36,989 bases of DNA from Candidatus Bathyarchaeota archaeon (GTDB lineage Archaea > Thermoproteota > Bathyarchaeia > 40CM-2-53-6 > CALIRQ01): contig JAPWUR010000003.1 of assembly GCA_028275385.1 (NCBI GenBank), positions 1 to 36,989 of the forward strand, written 5' to 3'. Made by a program: the position numbers and the translations under genes. Position 1 is the stretch's first letter; every line of letters begins with the position of its first letter. Below, one piece after another: positions 1 through 8,480 of the stretch. The notes beneath the pieces were generated by a model, which ran no database searches, was not told the DNA's origin, and worked only from the letters and a program-made list of their open reading frames with translations.

Positions 1-238
1 CCGGATCTTCTTCTCGACTTGGGCCCCGGAGGTCTTTCCCATGTAACCGCCCACCCTGCCATCGGAATTTATGACCCGATGGCAGGGGATCTTGGGGGCG
101 TGCGGGTTCCTGCGACAGGCATTGCCAACGGCCCTGTAGGCCCTAGTCCCCAATTTTTCGGCTATTATCTTATAGGTCGTTACCCTGCCATTGGGTATCC
201 TTTCGATGATCGCCCAAACCTCTTCATCGAATCCCATC
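1..238 (-). CDS. ogt: methylated-DNA--protein-cysteine methyltransferase (O6-alkylguanine alkyltransferase), partial, C-terminus outside window
   Basis: Minus-strand translation from ATG at 238: MGFDEEVWAIIERIPNGRVTTYKIIAEKLGTRAYRAVGNACRRNPHAPKIPCHRVINSDGRVGGYMGKTSGAQVEKKIR; contains the active-site PCHRV motif. Confidence 0.93.
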
Positions 239-406
239 TTCCGGCTCCGGTTTGTACGTCCCCCATCCGTATAAGGGTTTTTCCTCGAAGCCTCCTCCCC
301 CCTCGATCCCGGGGGAGCGCCGACCTGGGAGGCGGGGAAATAGATAATAACGTTGGTCCCCCCTCATTTATAACGAAGGGAATTGAGGGATCTGCAACGA
401 AAAAGC

Positions 407-1486
407 ATGGTGCGCATATCCCATTCCGGGGCATCGCCGGAGGGGACCCAAGGGGGCGAGGGAAAGGGTTTCCTAGTTGGGCGGGTCGAGGCCTTGGAGG
501 TCGTGCCGCATAGGGGCATCGATGATCTCGTAAGGGCGATGGGGAAAACGGGGTTCCAAGGGAGGAGGCTCTCCGAAGCCGTCGAGATCATAACGGAGAT
601 GATAATCGATGATGACGTCACGGTTTTCATGGGCTATGCCGGGAGCCTCTCCGTGGCAGGGCAATGGAGGATAATAAAATGGTTCATCGAGAACGAGTAT
701 ATAGACGTCCTCGTCCCGACGGGGGCCAATATATCGGAAGACATAGTGGAGGCCATGGGGCGCAGCTATTACCAGCTCGACGGGGGCGACGATTCCTACC
801 TCTTCAAGGAGGGATATAATAGGTACTTTGACCTCTGCGGGGTAGAATCCGATTACTTCGAGATGACGAGCCTCATCGCGGATTTCATCTGCGATCTGGT
901 CGATGCTGAGGGCGGGGAGCCCTGCATGTCATCGAGGGAGTTCCTGCGCAGGTTCGGGGGGTTCTTGGATGGTCGGGGGATAGATTGCATAGTCTCAGCG
1001 GCCTATAGGCACGGGGTGGATATATTCTGCCCCGCGATCGTCGATAGCCCCTACGGCGATGCGATATTGATGGCGTATGGCCGGGGGAGGAGGATTCGCA
1101 TCGACAACGCCGCCGATTATATAGAATTCATGAGCCTGGCCGAGAGGGTGAAGGAAACGGGGGTCATATACATAGGCGGGGGCGTGCCCAAGGACTTCAT
1201 CCAGCTCTTCGCGGTCACCCCCGATCTAATGTACGATCGCTTCGAGATACCTGGGCGAAAGGGGCTTAAGAGGAAGGGCGTCAAGGAAACGTTCTATCCC
1301 CATAAATACGCCGTTCAGATAACCACGGATTCGCCCCAATGGGGAGGGCTCAGCGGCGCTACGCTGGAGGAGGGTATAAGCTGGGGGAAGGAGGCGGTTG
1401 GCGGCAGGATCGTCACCGTTTACTGCGATGCCACGATAGCGCTACCCATAATAGCCCACGCCGTAGCCGAAAGGCTCGGATCCTAG
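407..1486 (+). CDS. dys: deoxyhypusine synthase
   Basis: Full-length DHS-like translation (FMGYAGSLSVAGQWRIIKWFIENEYIDVLVPTGANISEDI, GGGVPKDFIQL, TTDSPQWGGLSGATLEEGISWGK). The ORF opens at 383; TATA-like atttataac at 366-374 favours the ATG at 407. Confidence 0.93.
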   Translation: MVRISHSGASPEGTQGGEGKGFLVGRVEALEVVPHRGIDDLVRAMGKTGFQGRRLSEAVEIITEMIIDDDVTVFMGYAGSLSVAGQWRIIKWFIENEYIDVLVPTGANISEDIVEAMGRSYYQLDGGDDSYLFKEGYNRYFDLCGVESDYFEMTSLIADFICDLVDAEGGEPCMSSREFLRRFGGFLDGRGIDCIVSAAYRHGVDIFCPAIVDSPYGDAILMAYGRGRRIRIDNAADYIEFMSLAERVKETGVIYIGGGVPKDFIQLFAVTPDLMYDRFEIPGRKGLKRKGVKETFYPHKYAVQITTDSPQWGGLSGATLEEGISWGKEAVGGRIVTVYCDATIALPIIAHAVAERLGS

Positions 1487-1551
1487 GGAATATTAGTAAA
1501 TGTGTGCTACACAGAAACATTTAAATACTCTGAGGGCCTTTCTTAAAGCCG

Positions 1552-3015
1552 GTGATTCGCATGAAGCGGGAATTCGCGAGCGTTCTGATGCTCATCGTAC
1601 TGATCGCGGGCCTTTTGCCCGCCGTTGCCATCGGGGGCAATCCAACGAAGGCCCCCGGGGACGATGATAAAAAGGGCCGCGCAAGGGTCCAGGAGGATTT
1701 CCTCATAGATCTCACGCCTTCCTCCAGGGTAGTCCCATGGGGGAAGCTATCCATAGTCAAATACGCGATCTCCGTGAAGGCCATGGGCAATTTCCGGGGG
1801 ATTGTTGAACTAAGCCTGAAGGGGGTGCCGCCCGGCGCCATCGGGGTAATCGATAAGTCGTATGGCGTGCCGACGTTCGCAACCATCCTGACCGTGGTGG
1901 TGACGCCAAATGCAGCCGAGGGCGTTTATCTCCTAACGGTCGTCGGCAAAAGCGGGGATATCGCCCACTCGGCCGAGGCCGCCCTCGTGATCGGCAGGGG
2001 GAGGAACGCCACCACGACTACCGCCACGGCCACCGCAACCACTACGATCGCGAGCTCGACGACCGCCACGACGATCACGCCCGGCCCGATCGGCGCCCTA
2101 ATGGCATCCGTTGAGACCGATAAGCAAAACTATGCCCGAGGGGAGGTCGTGAACATAAGGGGATTCATAAGGGATTCATCCGGGAACTCGGTCGAGGGCG
2201 CGAGCGTTTCGATACAGGTGGATGGGCCGTCCGGCGGGACCATAAGGACCGATCTGGTTTCAACGGATTCGATCGGTTCCTTCATCAGCGGTTTCACGCT
2301 GCCCAACGATGCCCCATTCGGCACCTATACGATCTACGTAACGGCCAGCAAGGAGGGCTATAGGGATGGGCGAGGGCAGGCATCGTTCAGCGTCGGGGAG
2401 AGCCAGGCCCCGGCAATCGCGATAGTCGCCCTCTACCTGAGCGATATGAGGAACGCCACCAAATCGTCGTTTTCGCCCGGGGAAACCCTCATAGTTTGGG
2501 TGATCGTCAGGAACTCGGGCGCATCCTTGGAAAGGGGCGTGATCTGGGCGGAGGTCGATGACCCGAGCGGCGCGCCCCTGATGGTCCAGTTCCAAATAGG
2601 GGGCATCGGGCGCGGAGCCGAGGTCAGGTCTGGGTTCAGCCTCACGCTCTCGGCGGATGCCCAGCTCGGGGCCTATAGGGCCAAGGCTTTCGTTTCGGAT
2701 AGAATGATATCGGAGGGCGGGAAATTCCTAGCCAGCCAAGCAACGTCATTCGCGGTCGCGCCGCAGGAGCCCATTATTACGACAACCGCCACGACGAGCG
2801 GGAGCTCCACGGTCACGTCCGAAACGAGCGCTACCGCGACCTCCACCACAACCACCACTTCAACTACCACCACGACTACGAGCGTCGCGACCACCACAAC
2901 GACCGCCACCACCTCCGAGGCCGGGGCGACGACCCAGTCGACCACCTCGGGGGCTACGAGCACCACGGGAGGAACCACCACCTCAGAGACGGCCGAAACA
3001 ACTCGCTCAGGATAG
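1552..3015 (+). CDS. secreted surface protein with Ig-like domains and Thr/Ser-rich low-complexity segments
   Basis: N-terminal signal peptide (MKREFASVLMLIVLIAGLLPAVA), repeated beta-sandwich-like modules (GEVVNIRGFIRDSSGNSVEGASVSIQV), two Thr-rich tracts; TATA-like atttaaatac at 1519-1528. Confidence 0.75.
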   Translation: MIRMKREFASVLMLIVLIAGLLPAVAIGGNPTKAPGDDDKKGRARVQEDFLIDLTPSSRVVPWGKLSIVKYAISVKAMGNFRGIVELSLKGVPPGAIGVIDKSYGVPTFATILTVVVTPNAAEGVYLLTVVGKSGDIAHSAEAALVIGRGRNATTTTATATATTTIASSTTATTITPGPIGALMASVETDKQNYARGEVVNIRGFIRDSSGNSVEGASVSIQVDGPSGGTIRTDLVSTDSIGSFISGFTLPNDAPFGTYTIYVTASKEGYRDGRGQASFSVGESQAPAIAIVALYLSDMRNATKSSFSPGETLIVWVIVRNSGASLERGVIWAEVDDPSGAPLMVQFQIGGIGRGAEVRSGFSLTLSADAQLGAYRAKAFVSDRMISEGGKFLASQATSFAVAPQEPIITTTATTSGSSTVTSETSATATSTTTTTSTTTTTTSVATTTTTATTSEAGATTQSTTSGATSTTGGTTTSETAETTRSG

Positions 3016-3073
3016 GCGCGATCCAATCGGCTTTCAGGAGCATACCTAAACCTTTTTTATCGCCCGTTTTCGA

Positions 3074-3709
3074 GTGGTGCTGCGCGCGCTGGCAACAAAG
3101 GGGGGATCGATTTTGAGGAGCTTTAAGGCGATTGCGCTGATCTTGGCTTTGATGGCGATGGCGCTATTCGCGCCCCCGGTCGCGGAGGGCGCGAAGCTCT
3201 CGCTGACTGCCTCCACCTCTAAGCCCTCATACGGCGCCGGCGAGACCATAACGATCTCTGGGATGCTCAGGGATGAGGGCGGAAATCCGGTTGGGGGTGC
3301 CGCCATATCGATCCAGATCAACTCCGAGGCGGGGAGGCCCGTGGGCTTGGAGTTAGTGTACACGAATGGGGAGGGCAAGTTCAGCTATGAATTCAAGATG
3401 CCGGCCGGCTCCGATGCGGGATCCTATAGGATATTCCTCACCGCCAGCAAGCCGGGGTTCGAGGATGCGAGCGCGCAGCTCGGGTTCGCATTCATCCCGG
3501 AGGCCCCGATGGGCTCGCTGCCCATATTGATGCTCGCGCTCATTTCCTCGGCCATCCTGCTCCTGAGGCGGATCGCCGCGAGGGGCTCAAGCAGCGGGCG
3601 CGCTTCGTGGCCGGCCCTCGCTTCATATGCCCCCCATGGCCCTATCGAGAAACGATGGAAGGTCGTAGACGGGCGTACTGCCCCCGATGGCCTCCACCCC
3701 CTTCCTTAG
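3074..3709 (+). CDS. membrane-anchored surface protein with an Ig/MG2-like domain
   Basis: Signal peptide (AIALILALMAMALFAPPVAEG), module GETITISGMLRDEGGNPVGGAAISIQI similar to ORF 1552-3015, C-terminal TM (LPILMLALISSAILLL). Confidence 0.7.
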   Translation: MVLRALATKGGSILRSFKAIALILALMAMALFAPPVAEGAKLSLTASTSKPSYGAGETITISGMLRDEGGNPVGGAAISIQINSEAGRPVGLELVYTNGEGKFSYEFKMPAGSDAGSYRIFLTASKPGFEDASAQLGFAFIPEAPMGSLPILMLALISSAILLLRRIAARGSSSGRASWPALASYAPHGPIEKRWKVVDGRTAPDGLHPLP

Positions 3710-4798
3710 GTTGACGACGCAGAATGGGCACGCGGTCACTATGGCATCGATCGCCAGCCCGGATAGCTGCGCCGCCCTCCTCGCCGCCTGTTTTACGGAG
3801 AGCTCCCCATGGGCCGACCTGAAGCCGCCCCCGGCGCCGCAGCAGGAGGCGAGCCAGCGCGATTTCGAATGCTCGATCAGCTCGGCCCCGGCCCCCCGGA
3901 TCACGTTCCTGGGCGGGTCGTAGACGCCCATATGCCTACCGAGGTGGCATGGATCGTGGTACGTTACCCTCATGGCCCCGGATCGCCCCCCGGAGCCCGA
4001 TGCGCTTATCCTCCCCTCGCCCATGAGCCTTTCGAAGAGCTGGGAGGAGTGGAGTATTTCCAAGCCCAGATCCCCCTTTAGGTCTATCCCGAATAGCCTT
4101 CGATAATCCTCGGCGAAGGTCCTGAAGCATCCTGGACAGGAGGTCACCAGCACCTTTATGCCCAGCTCCTCGAATTTCCTCGCGTTCCCCTCCGCCAACC
4201 TCTCGGCCTCCCTCCAATGGCCCGTCCTTATGAGGATCGATCCGCAATCCCCCTCCGCCCTGCCTAGGGTCGTGAAATCCAATCCGGCCGCCCTCAGGAT
4301 CTTGGCCGTCGAAATGGCCGTTTCCTCGAGCCTATACGATGCCATGCAACCGGCCCAATAGAGCACCTCGGACCTCCTACCGGCCTTCAGCCAAGGGGGC
4401 ATCCATCGCTCCCTGGCGGCCTCCGCCTCACCGAACGGGTTGCCGAACCTCAGCACGCTCTCGACGACCCTCGAGTGCTCTCTCGGGATCGCGAGGCCCC
4501 GCTCCACGAACGCCGCCCTCGCGGCCTCGAACGCCTCATTGGTCCTAACGCCGGAAGGGCACCTCCTCAGGCAATAGCCGCAGGTCGTGCAGAAGTATAT
4601 GCGTTCCACGATGTAATCGGATATTTGAAGATCTCCCCTGGCCAGGGCCTTGAGCAGTTGCACCTTCCCCCTGGGGAAATTGGCCTCCCACGGATATAGG
4701 TCTCCCACGGGGCATAGCTCTCTACAGAATCCGCAACGGACGCATTTCTCAAGATCCCCCAAATAGCCCTTCAGCGGGCCGTTCGCCAGATCGGGCAT
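3623..4798 (-). CDS. glcF: (Fe-S)-binding oxidoreductase subunit, GlcF/HdrD-like (two 4Fe-4S motifs plus two CCG domains)
   Basis: CVRCGFCRELCP and CTTCGYCLRRCP ferredoxin motifs; cysteine-rich CCG-type motifs (SCCGAGGGF). Start overlaps the stop of the upstream FAD subunit (TGATG). Confidence 0.85.
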   Translation of the reverse strand: MPDLANGPLKGYLGDLEKCVRCGFCRELCPVGDLYPWEANFPRGKVQLLKALARGDLQISDYIVERIYFCTTCGYCLRRCPSGVRTNEAFEAARAAFVERGLAIPREHSRVVESVLRFGNPFGEAEAARERWMPPWLKAGRRSEVLYWAGCMASYRLEETAISTAKILRAAGLDFTTLGRAEGDCGSILIRTGHWREAERLAEGNARKFEELGIKVLVTSCPGCFRTFAEDYRRLFGIDLKGDLGLEILHSSQLFERLMGEGRISASGSGGRSGAMRVTYHDPCHLGRHMGVYDPPRNVIRGAGAELIEHSKSRWLASCCGAGGGFRSAHGELSVKQAARRAAQLSGLAIDAIVTACPFCVVNLRKGVEAIGGSTPVYDLPSFLDRAMGGI

Positions 4799-6267
4799 CA
4801 ATGCGCCCCACCGATCCCCCTCAGGGGCGGGGGCCATGGCCCCCCCTTCGCCTTATATGGGTTCAGTATCATGTTCGGATCGAATACCCTTTTCAGCTCG
4901 CGCATCAGGCGCACGGCCTTCCCCCCGTGCTCGAGCTCCATATAATCCCCCCTGGATAGCCCAACCCCATGCTCCCCGGTTATGCTCCCGCCCAACGGTA
5001 TGACCACGTCCCTATACAGGATGTCTAGGGCCTTCCTGAAGGCCCTCCTCTGCTCCGGATCCCTCCCGTCGAATAGGAAATTCGGATGGAGGTTCCCCTC
5101 GCCTATATGGCCGAAGGTGCTTATCCCGATGGGCGCGCCCAATCCATCCGGTATGCTCGCTATCCTAGCGCAGGCCTCCGGGATCTTCGCCACCGGGACG
5201 GTGAAATCCTCCATGAATATGGTCGGCGCGATCCTCGATAGGGCCGGCAGGGCGGCCTTCCTGGCCGATATCAGGCGCTCGGCCTCCTCGGGGGATGAGG
5301 CCCTCTCGAAGAACTTGGGCCTCCTCCCCATGGCTATCCTATGGATCAACTCGGCCTCCCTCTCCACGGCCCCGCTCCGCCCGTCGCATTCCACCAGGAC
5401 CGCGCATCCCTCGGGACAATCCATCTTGGCGTATTCGAATGATGCCCTTGTGGAGGGCTCGTCCATGAATTCCAACATGCTCGGGAGTATTCCGGAGGAT
5501 TTTATCTCGACGGCCGTCCTAACGGCTTCCTCCACCCCCTCGAATATGTATAGGGATACGGCCCGGGCCTCGGGAAGGGGCATGACCTTGAGCCCGACCT
5601 TGGTGATGACGGCCAACGTCCCCTCCGAGCCTATCAAGAGCCTGGTGAGGTCATAGCCCGAAACGGACTTCAAAGTATTGGACCCGGTCCTGATGATCTC
5701 CCCGGTCGGGAGGACCGCTTCGAGCCATAGTACGTGATCCCTGGTGACGCCATATTTGAGGGCCCTGTTGCCCCCGCTGTTGTTTGCGACCATCCCGCCT
5801 ATGGTGGCGGCCGGGCTGCTGGCCGGATCCGGGGGGAAGAAGAACCCGCGGCCCGCCAAGTAATCGTTCAAGGTATCGCATACGACGCCCGGCTCCACGG
5901 CGATCGATTGGTTCGCACCATCGAACCCCAGGACGGCCTTCATGGAGCTCATATCGAGGCATATCCCACCCGCCACGGGCAGGGAGTTCCCGGCCAAGCT
6001 GGTGCCGGCACCCCTGGGCGTGACCGGTATCCGATGGCGATTGGCCAGGAGGAGGATCCTCGAGACCTGCTCGGCGGTCCTCGGGGCCAGGATCAGGTCG
6101 GGCTTATACTCCATGAGCGGGACCGCCTCATAGGATCCGCAAAGGAGGTCCTCGGCCCTCGTCGAGGCGTTCTCGGACCCAACTATTGCCTCCAGCTCGG
6201 CGATGAGCCTCTCGTTCAAGCGCCCGTATTCCAACCCCGGTCGGGATCGGTATCCCATCCGGGCCAT
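4798..6267 (-). CDS. glcD: FAD-binding oxidase, GlcD / D-lactate dehydrogenase-like
   Basis: FAD-PCMH motifs (PDLILAPRTAEQVSRILLLANRHRIPVTPRGAGTSLAGNS; IGGMVANNSGGNRALKYG) and C-terminal GHIGEGNLHPN / GEHGVGLSR. Confidence 0.88.
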   Translation of the reverse strand: MARMGYRSRPGLEYGRLNERLIAELEAIVGSENASTRAEDLLCGSYEAVPLMEYKPDLILAPRTAEQVSRILLLANRHRIPVTPRGAGTSLAGNSLPVAGGICLDMSSMKAVLGFDGANQSIAVEPGVVCDTLNDYLAGRGFFFPPDPASSPAATIGGMVANNSGGNRALKYGVTRDHVLWLEAVLPTGEIIRTGSNTLKSVSGYDLTRLLIGSEGTLAVITKVGLKVMPLPEARAVSLYIFEGVEEAVRTAVEIKSSGILPSMLEFMDEPSTRASFEYAKMDCPEGCAVLVECDGRSGAVEREAELIHRIAMGRRPKFFERASSPEEAERLISARKAALPALSRIAPTIFMEDFTVPVAKIPEACARIASIPDGLGAPIGISTFGHIGEGNLHPNFLFDGRDPEQRRAFRKALDILYRDVVIPLGGSITGEHGVGLSRGDYMELEHGGKAVRLMRELKRVFDPNMILNPYKAKGGPWPPPLRGIGGAH

Positions 6268-6288
6268 ATAACGATGTCGCGCCGAGGG

Positions 6289-6915
6289 CTACGCTCGCCC
6301 GCCTCCGGCCATCCCGAGCCCGGAGATTATTCCCCTCAATCTCTCGAAGTCCTCGCGCATCGTCGCCCTCAACCGCGCCCTATAGAGGGCGGCCGAGGGA
6401 TGATACATGGGCAACAGGAGGACCCCGCCGGCCCTGATGATTCGGCCGTGTAGCTCGCTTATCCTCGAGGCGGTTAGCCCATGCTTCCCGAGGGCGTATC
6501 TGGTGGCCGTATTGCCCAAGGGGCATATCACCTTGGGCCTTATGAGCTCCAGCTGCCTATCCAAGTAGGGCGAGCAAGCCCTTATCTCGCCCTCGGTCGG
6601 CCTTCTATCCCGGCCCCGGGAATCGGTTGGCCGGCATTTGACCACGTTCCCTATGAATACCCTGTCTCGCTCGAGCCCTATGCCCGATAGCAGCTCATCG
6701 AGGACCCCGCCTGCCCTGCCGACGAATGGCCTCCCCTCCAAATCCTCGGCCCTTCCGGGGGCTTCGCCAATGAAGAATATCGCGGCATCGTGGGGGCCCT
6801 CGCCGGGGACAGCCTTGTTCCTGGTCCTATGCAATGGGCACCTCCTACATCGGCGTATCGCCCGGGCGAGCTCCTCCAGACCCAACCGAGGGTCCGATGC
6901 GGCGGGATCCGCCAT
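6289..6915 (-). CDS. udg: type IV (Fe-S) uracil-DNA glycosylase
   Basis: CRRCPLHRTRNKAVPGEGP, FIGEAPGRAEDLEGRPFVGRAG, ICPLGNTATR, MYHPSAALY motifs of family-4 UDG. Confidence 0.92.
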   Translation of the reverse strand: MADPAASDPRLGLEELARAIRRCRRCPLHRTRNKAVPGEGPHDAAIFFIGEAPGRAEDLEGRPFVGRAGGVLDELLSGIGLERDRVFIGNVVKCRPTDSRGRDRRPTEGEIRACSPYLDRQLELIRPKVICPLGNTATRYALGKHGLTASRISELHGRIIRAGGVLLLPMYHPSAALYRARLRATMREDFERLRGIISGLGMAGGGRA

Positions 6916-6927
6916 CCCCGGCCGCCT

Positions 6928-7386
6928 TCACCCACCCTTTTTCTTGAAGAAGAGCCAATTCTTTCCCCCGGAGCCCTTGAGCTTGATCAAGCAGTATTCG
7001 CCCCTCAGCCTCTCGCCATTTATGCGGAACACCCATTTATCCTCCCCCTCCTCGATCGGCTCGTAGGTCCCCCTATCCCATATCTCCACCTTCCCGGCGC
7101 CGTACATCCCCTCGGGTATGATCCCCTCGAAATCCGCATATTCGATCGGATGATCCTCCGTTTGAACCGCAAGCCTCCTTATCCCCGGGCTCTCGGGCGG
7201 CTCCTTGGGAATTGCCCAGCTCTTGAGGACTCCATCCTTCTCCAGCCTGAGGTCGTAATGGAGGTGGGACGCGTGGTGCCTTTGTATGACGTAGATCCTC
7301 CCGGGGCCCCTACTCGGGACTTCGCCCCCGATCGGCTCAGGGGTCCTCCGGAAATCCCTCTTGCTCCTATATTCCTCCAAGCCCAT
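6928..7386 (-). CDS. stand-alone DNA 3'-phosphoesterase (LigD N-terminal PE-like domain)
   Basis: [33 protein letters not shown]...[31 protein letters not shown], diagnostic for the LigD PE domain; no ligase or polymerase domain attached. Confidence 0.92.
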   Translation of the reverse strand: MGLEEYRSKRDFRRTPEPIGGEVPSRGPGRIYVIQRHHASHLHYDLRLEKDGVLKSWAIPKEPPESPGIRRLAVQTEDHPIEYADFEGIIPEGMYGAGKVEIWDRGTYEPIEEGEDKWVFRINGERLRGEYCLIKLKGSGGKNWLFFKKKGG

Positions 7387-7398
7387 CCCCGGCCGCCC

Positions 7399-8085
7399 TC
7401 ATTTGGCCTTGAACGCCGAGGGGCAGAGCTCCCTCAATGCGCAAGCGCCGCAATCGGGCTTCCTGGCCTTGCAAACCCTCCTCCCGTGCTCCATGAGCAG
7501 ATATGTTATCTTCCCCCAGTACTCCCTGGGCACTATCTTCATTAGGTCCCTCTCTATAGCGTCCTGATCCTCCTCCTTCGTGAGGCCCAGCCTCCTCGAT
7601 AGCCTTCTAACGTGCGTATCCACGGCGATGCCCTCCACTATGCCGTACGCGTTCGCGAGGACTATGTTCGCCGTCTTCCTCGCCACGCCCGGGAGCTCGA
7701 GCAGGTCCTCCATGCGCTTGGGGACCTTCGACCCGAACTTCTCCACCAAGACCTTGGCGGCCCTCTTCAGGTTCCTGGCCTTGGCCCTGTAGAACCCCGT
7801 CGGCCTTATGAGGGCCTCAAGCTCCGAGAGGTCGGCGTTGGCGTAATCCTCCGCGGTCCTATACTTCTTGAACAGCTCCTTCGTAACCCTGTTCACCCTT
7901 TCATCGGTGCATTGGGCCGAGAGCATCGTTGCGACCAATAGCTCAAGCGGATTGCTGTAATTCAGCGCTATCTTAGCATCGGGATATTCCCTCTCGAGCA
8001 CGCTTATGACCCTCCTCACCCTATCTTCCCTTCCCCCCTTCGCCGATCCGGTCATCGGCCCCCCTCCCCCTTGGCCGGCCCCCAT
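7399..8085 (-). CDS. nth: endonuclease III
   Basis: HhH-GPD motif LPGVARKTANIVLANAYG..VDTHVRRLSRRLGL and 4Fe-4S loop CKARKPDCGACALRELC. Confidence 0.94.
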   Translation of the reverse strand: MGAGQGGGGPMTGSAKGGREDRVRRVISVLEREYPDAKIALNYSNPLELLVATMLSAQCTDERVNRVTKELFKKYRTAEDYANADLSELEALIRPTGFYRAKARNLKRAAKVLVEKFGSKVPKRMEDLLELPGVARKTANIVLANAYGIVEGIAVDTHVRRLSRRLGLTKEEDQDAIERDLMKIVPREYWGKITYLLMEHGRRVCKARKPDCGACALRELCPSAFKAK

Positions 8086-8116
8086 GGGATCCCATGCCCC
8101 GGGGGGATTGGCATCG

Positions 8117-8446
8117 TTAGCATATCCTATAGGGGGGGCGATCGTAGATGAAGGCCCTCAATGGGAGCGAGGGGCGCAGCATCACGACCGGAGGGGGCTG
8201 ATAGATGATCCTCTCGGGCGGCCTCGGGATCTCAACGATCCTCGGAGGCGGCTGGTAATAGACCTCGGGGCTCGGGATATACCAGAATATCTGGGGCGGG
8301 GGTTGATAAACGAGCGGCAAGGGCGGGCTTTGCCGGATCAAATAATAACCCGCGGGGGAGGGGGGATGCCGAGCCGGGGGGATCCGCGCGAATTGGTTAT
8401 ATGGAGCGCATTGCAATGCCGTTCCCCATCGATATTTCACCCCCAC
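8117..8446 (-). CDS. small Pro/Tyr-rich protein with three YQPPP motifs, unknown function
   Basis: Minus-strand ORF with VYQPPPQIF, YYQPPPRIV, IYQPPPVVM encoded by different synonymous codons; TATA-like ttatttat near 8455-8462. Start uncertain (GTG 8446/8440 or TTG 8416). Confidence 0.45.
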   Translation of the reverse strand: MGVKYRWGTALQCAPYNQFARIPPARHPPSPAGYYLIRQSPPLPLVYQPPPQIFWYIPSPEVYYQPPPRIVEIPRPPERIIYQPPPVVMLRPSLPLRAFIYDRPPYRIC

Positions 8447-8480
8447 TAGCCGATAAATAAGCTTGACCCGATCGGATCCA

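Noticed and set aside
2820-2990. Possible tandem DNA repeat or CRISPR-like repetition (acc/acg-rich)
   Set aside because: It is codon-level Thr low complexity without fixed-length repeat units or spacers.
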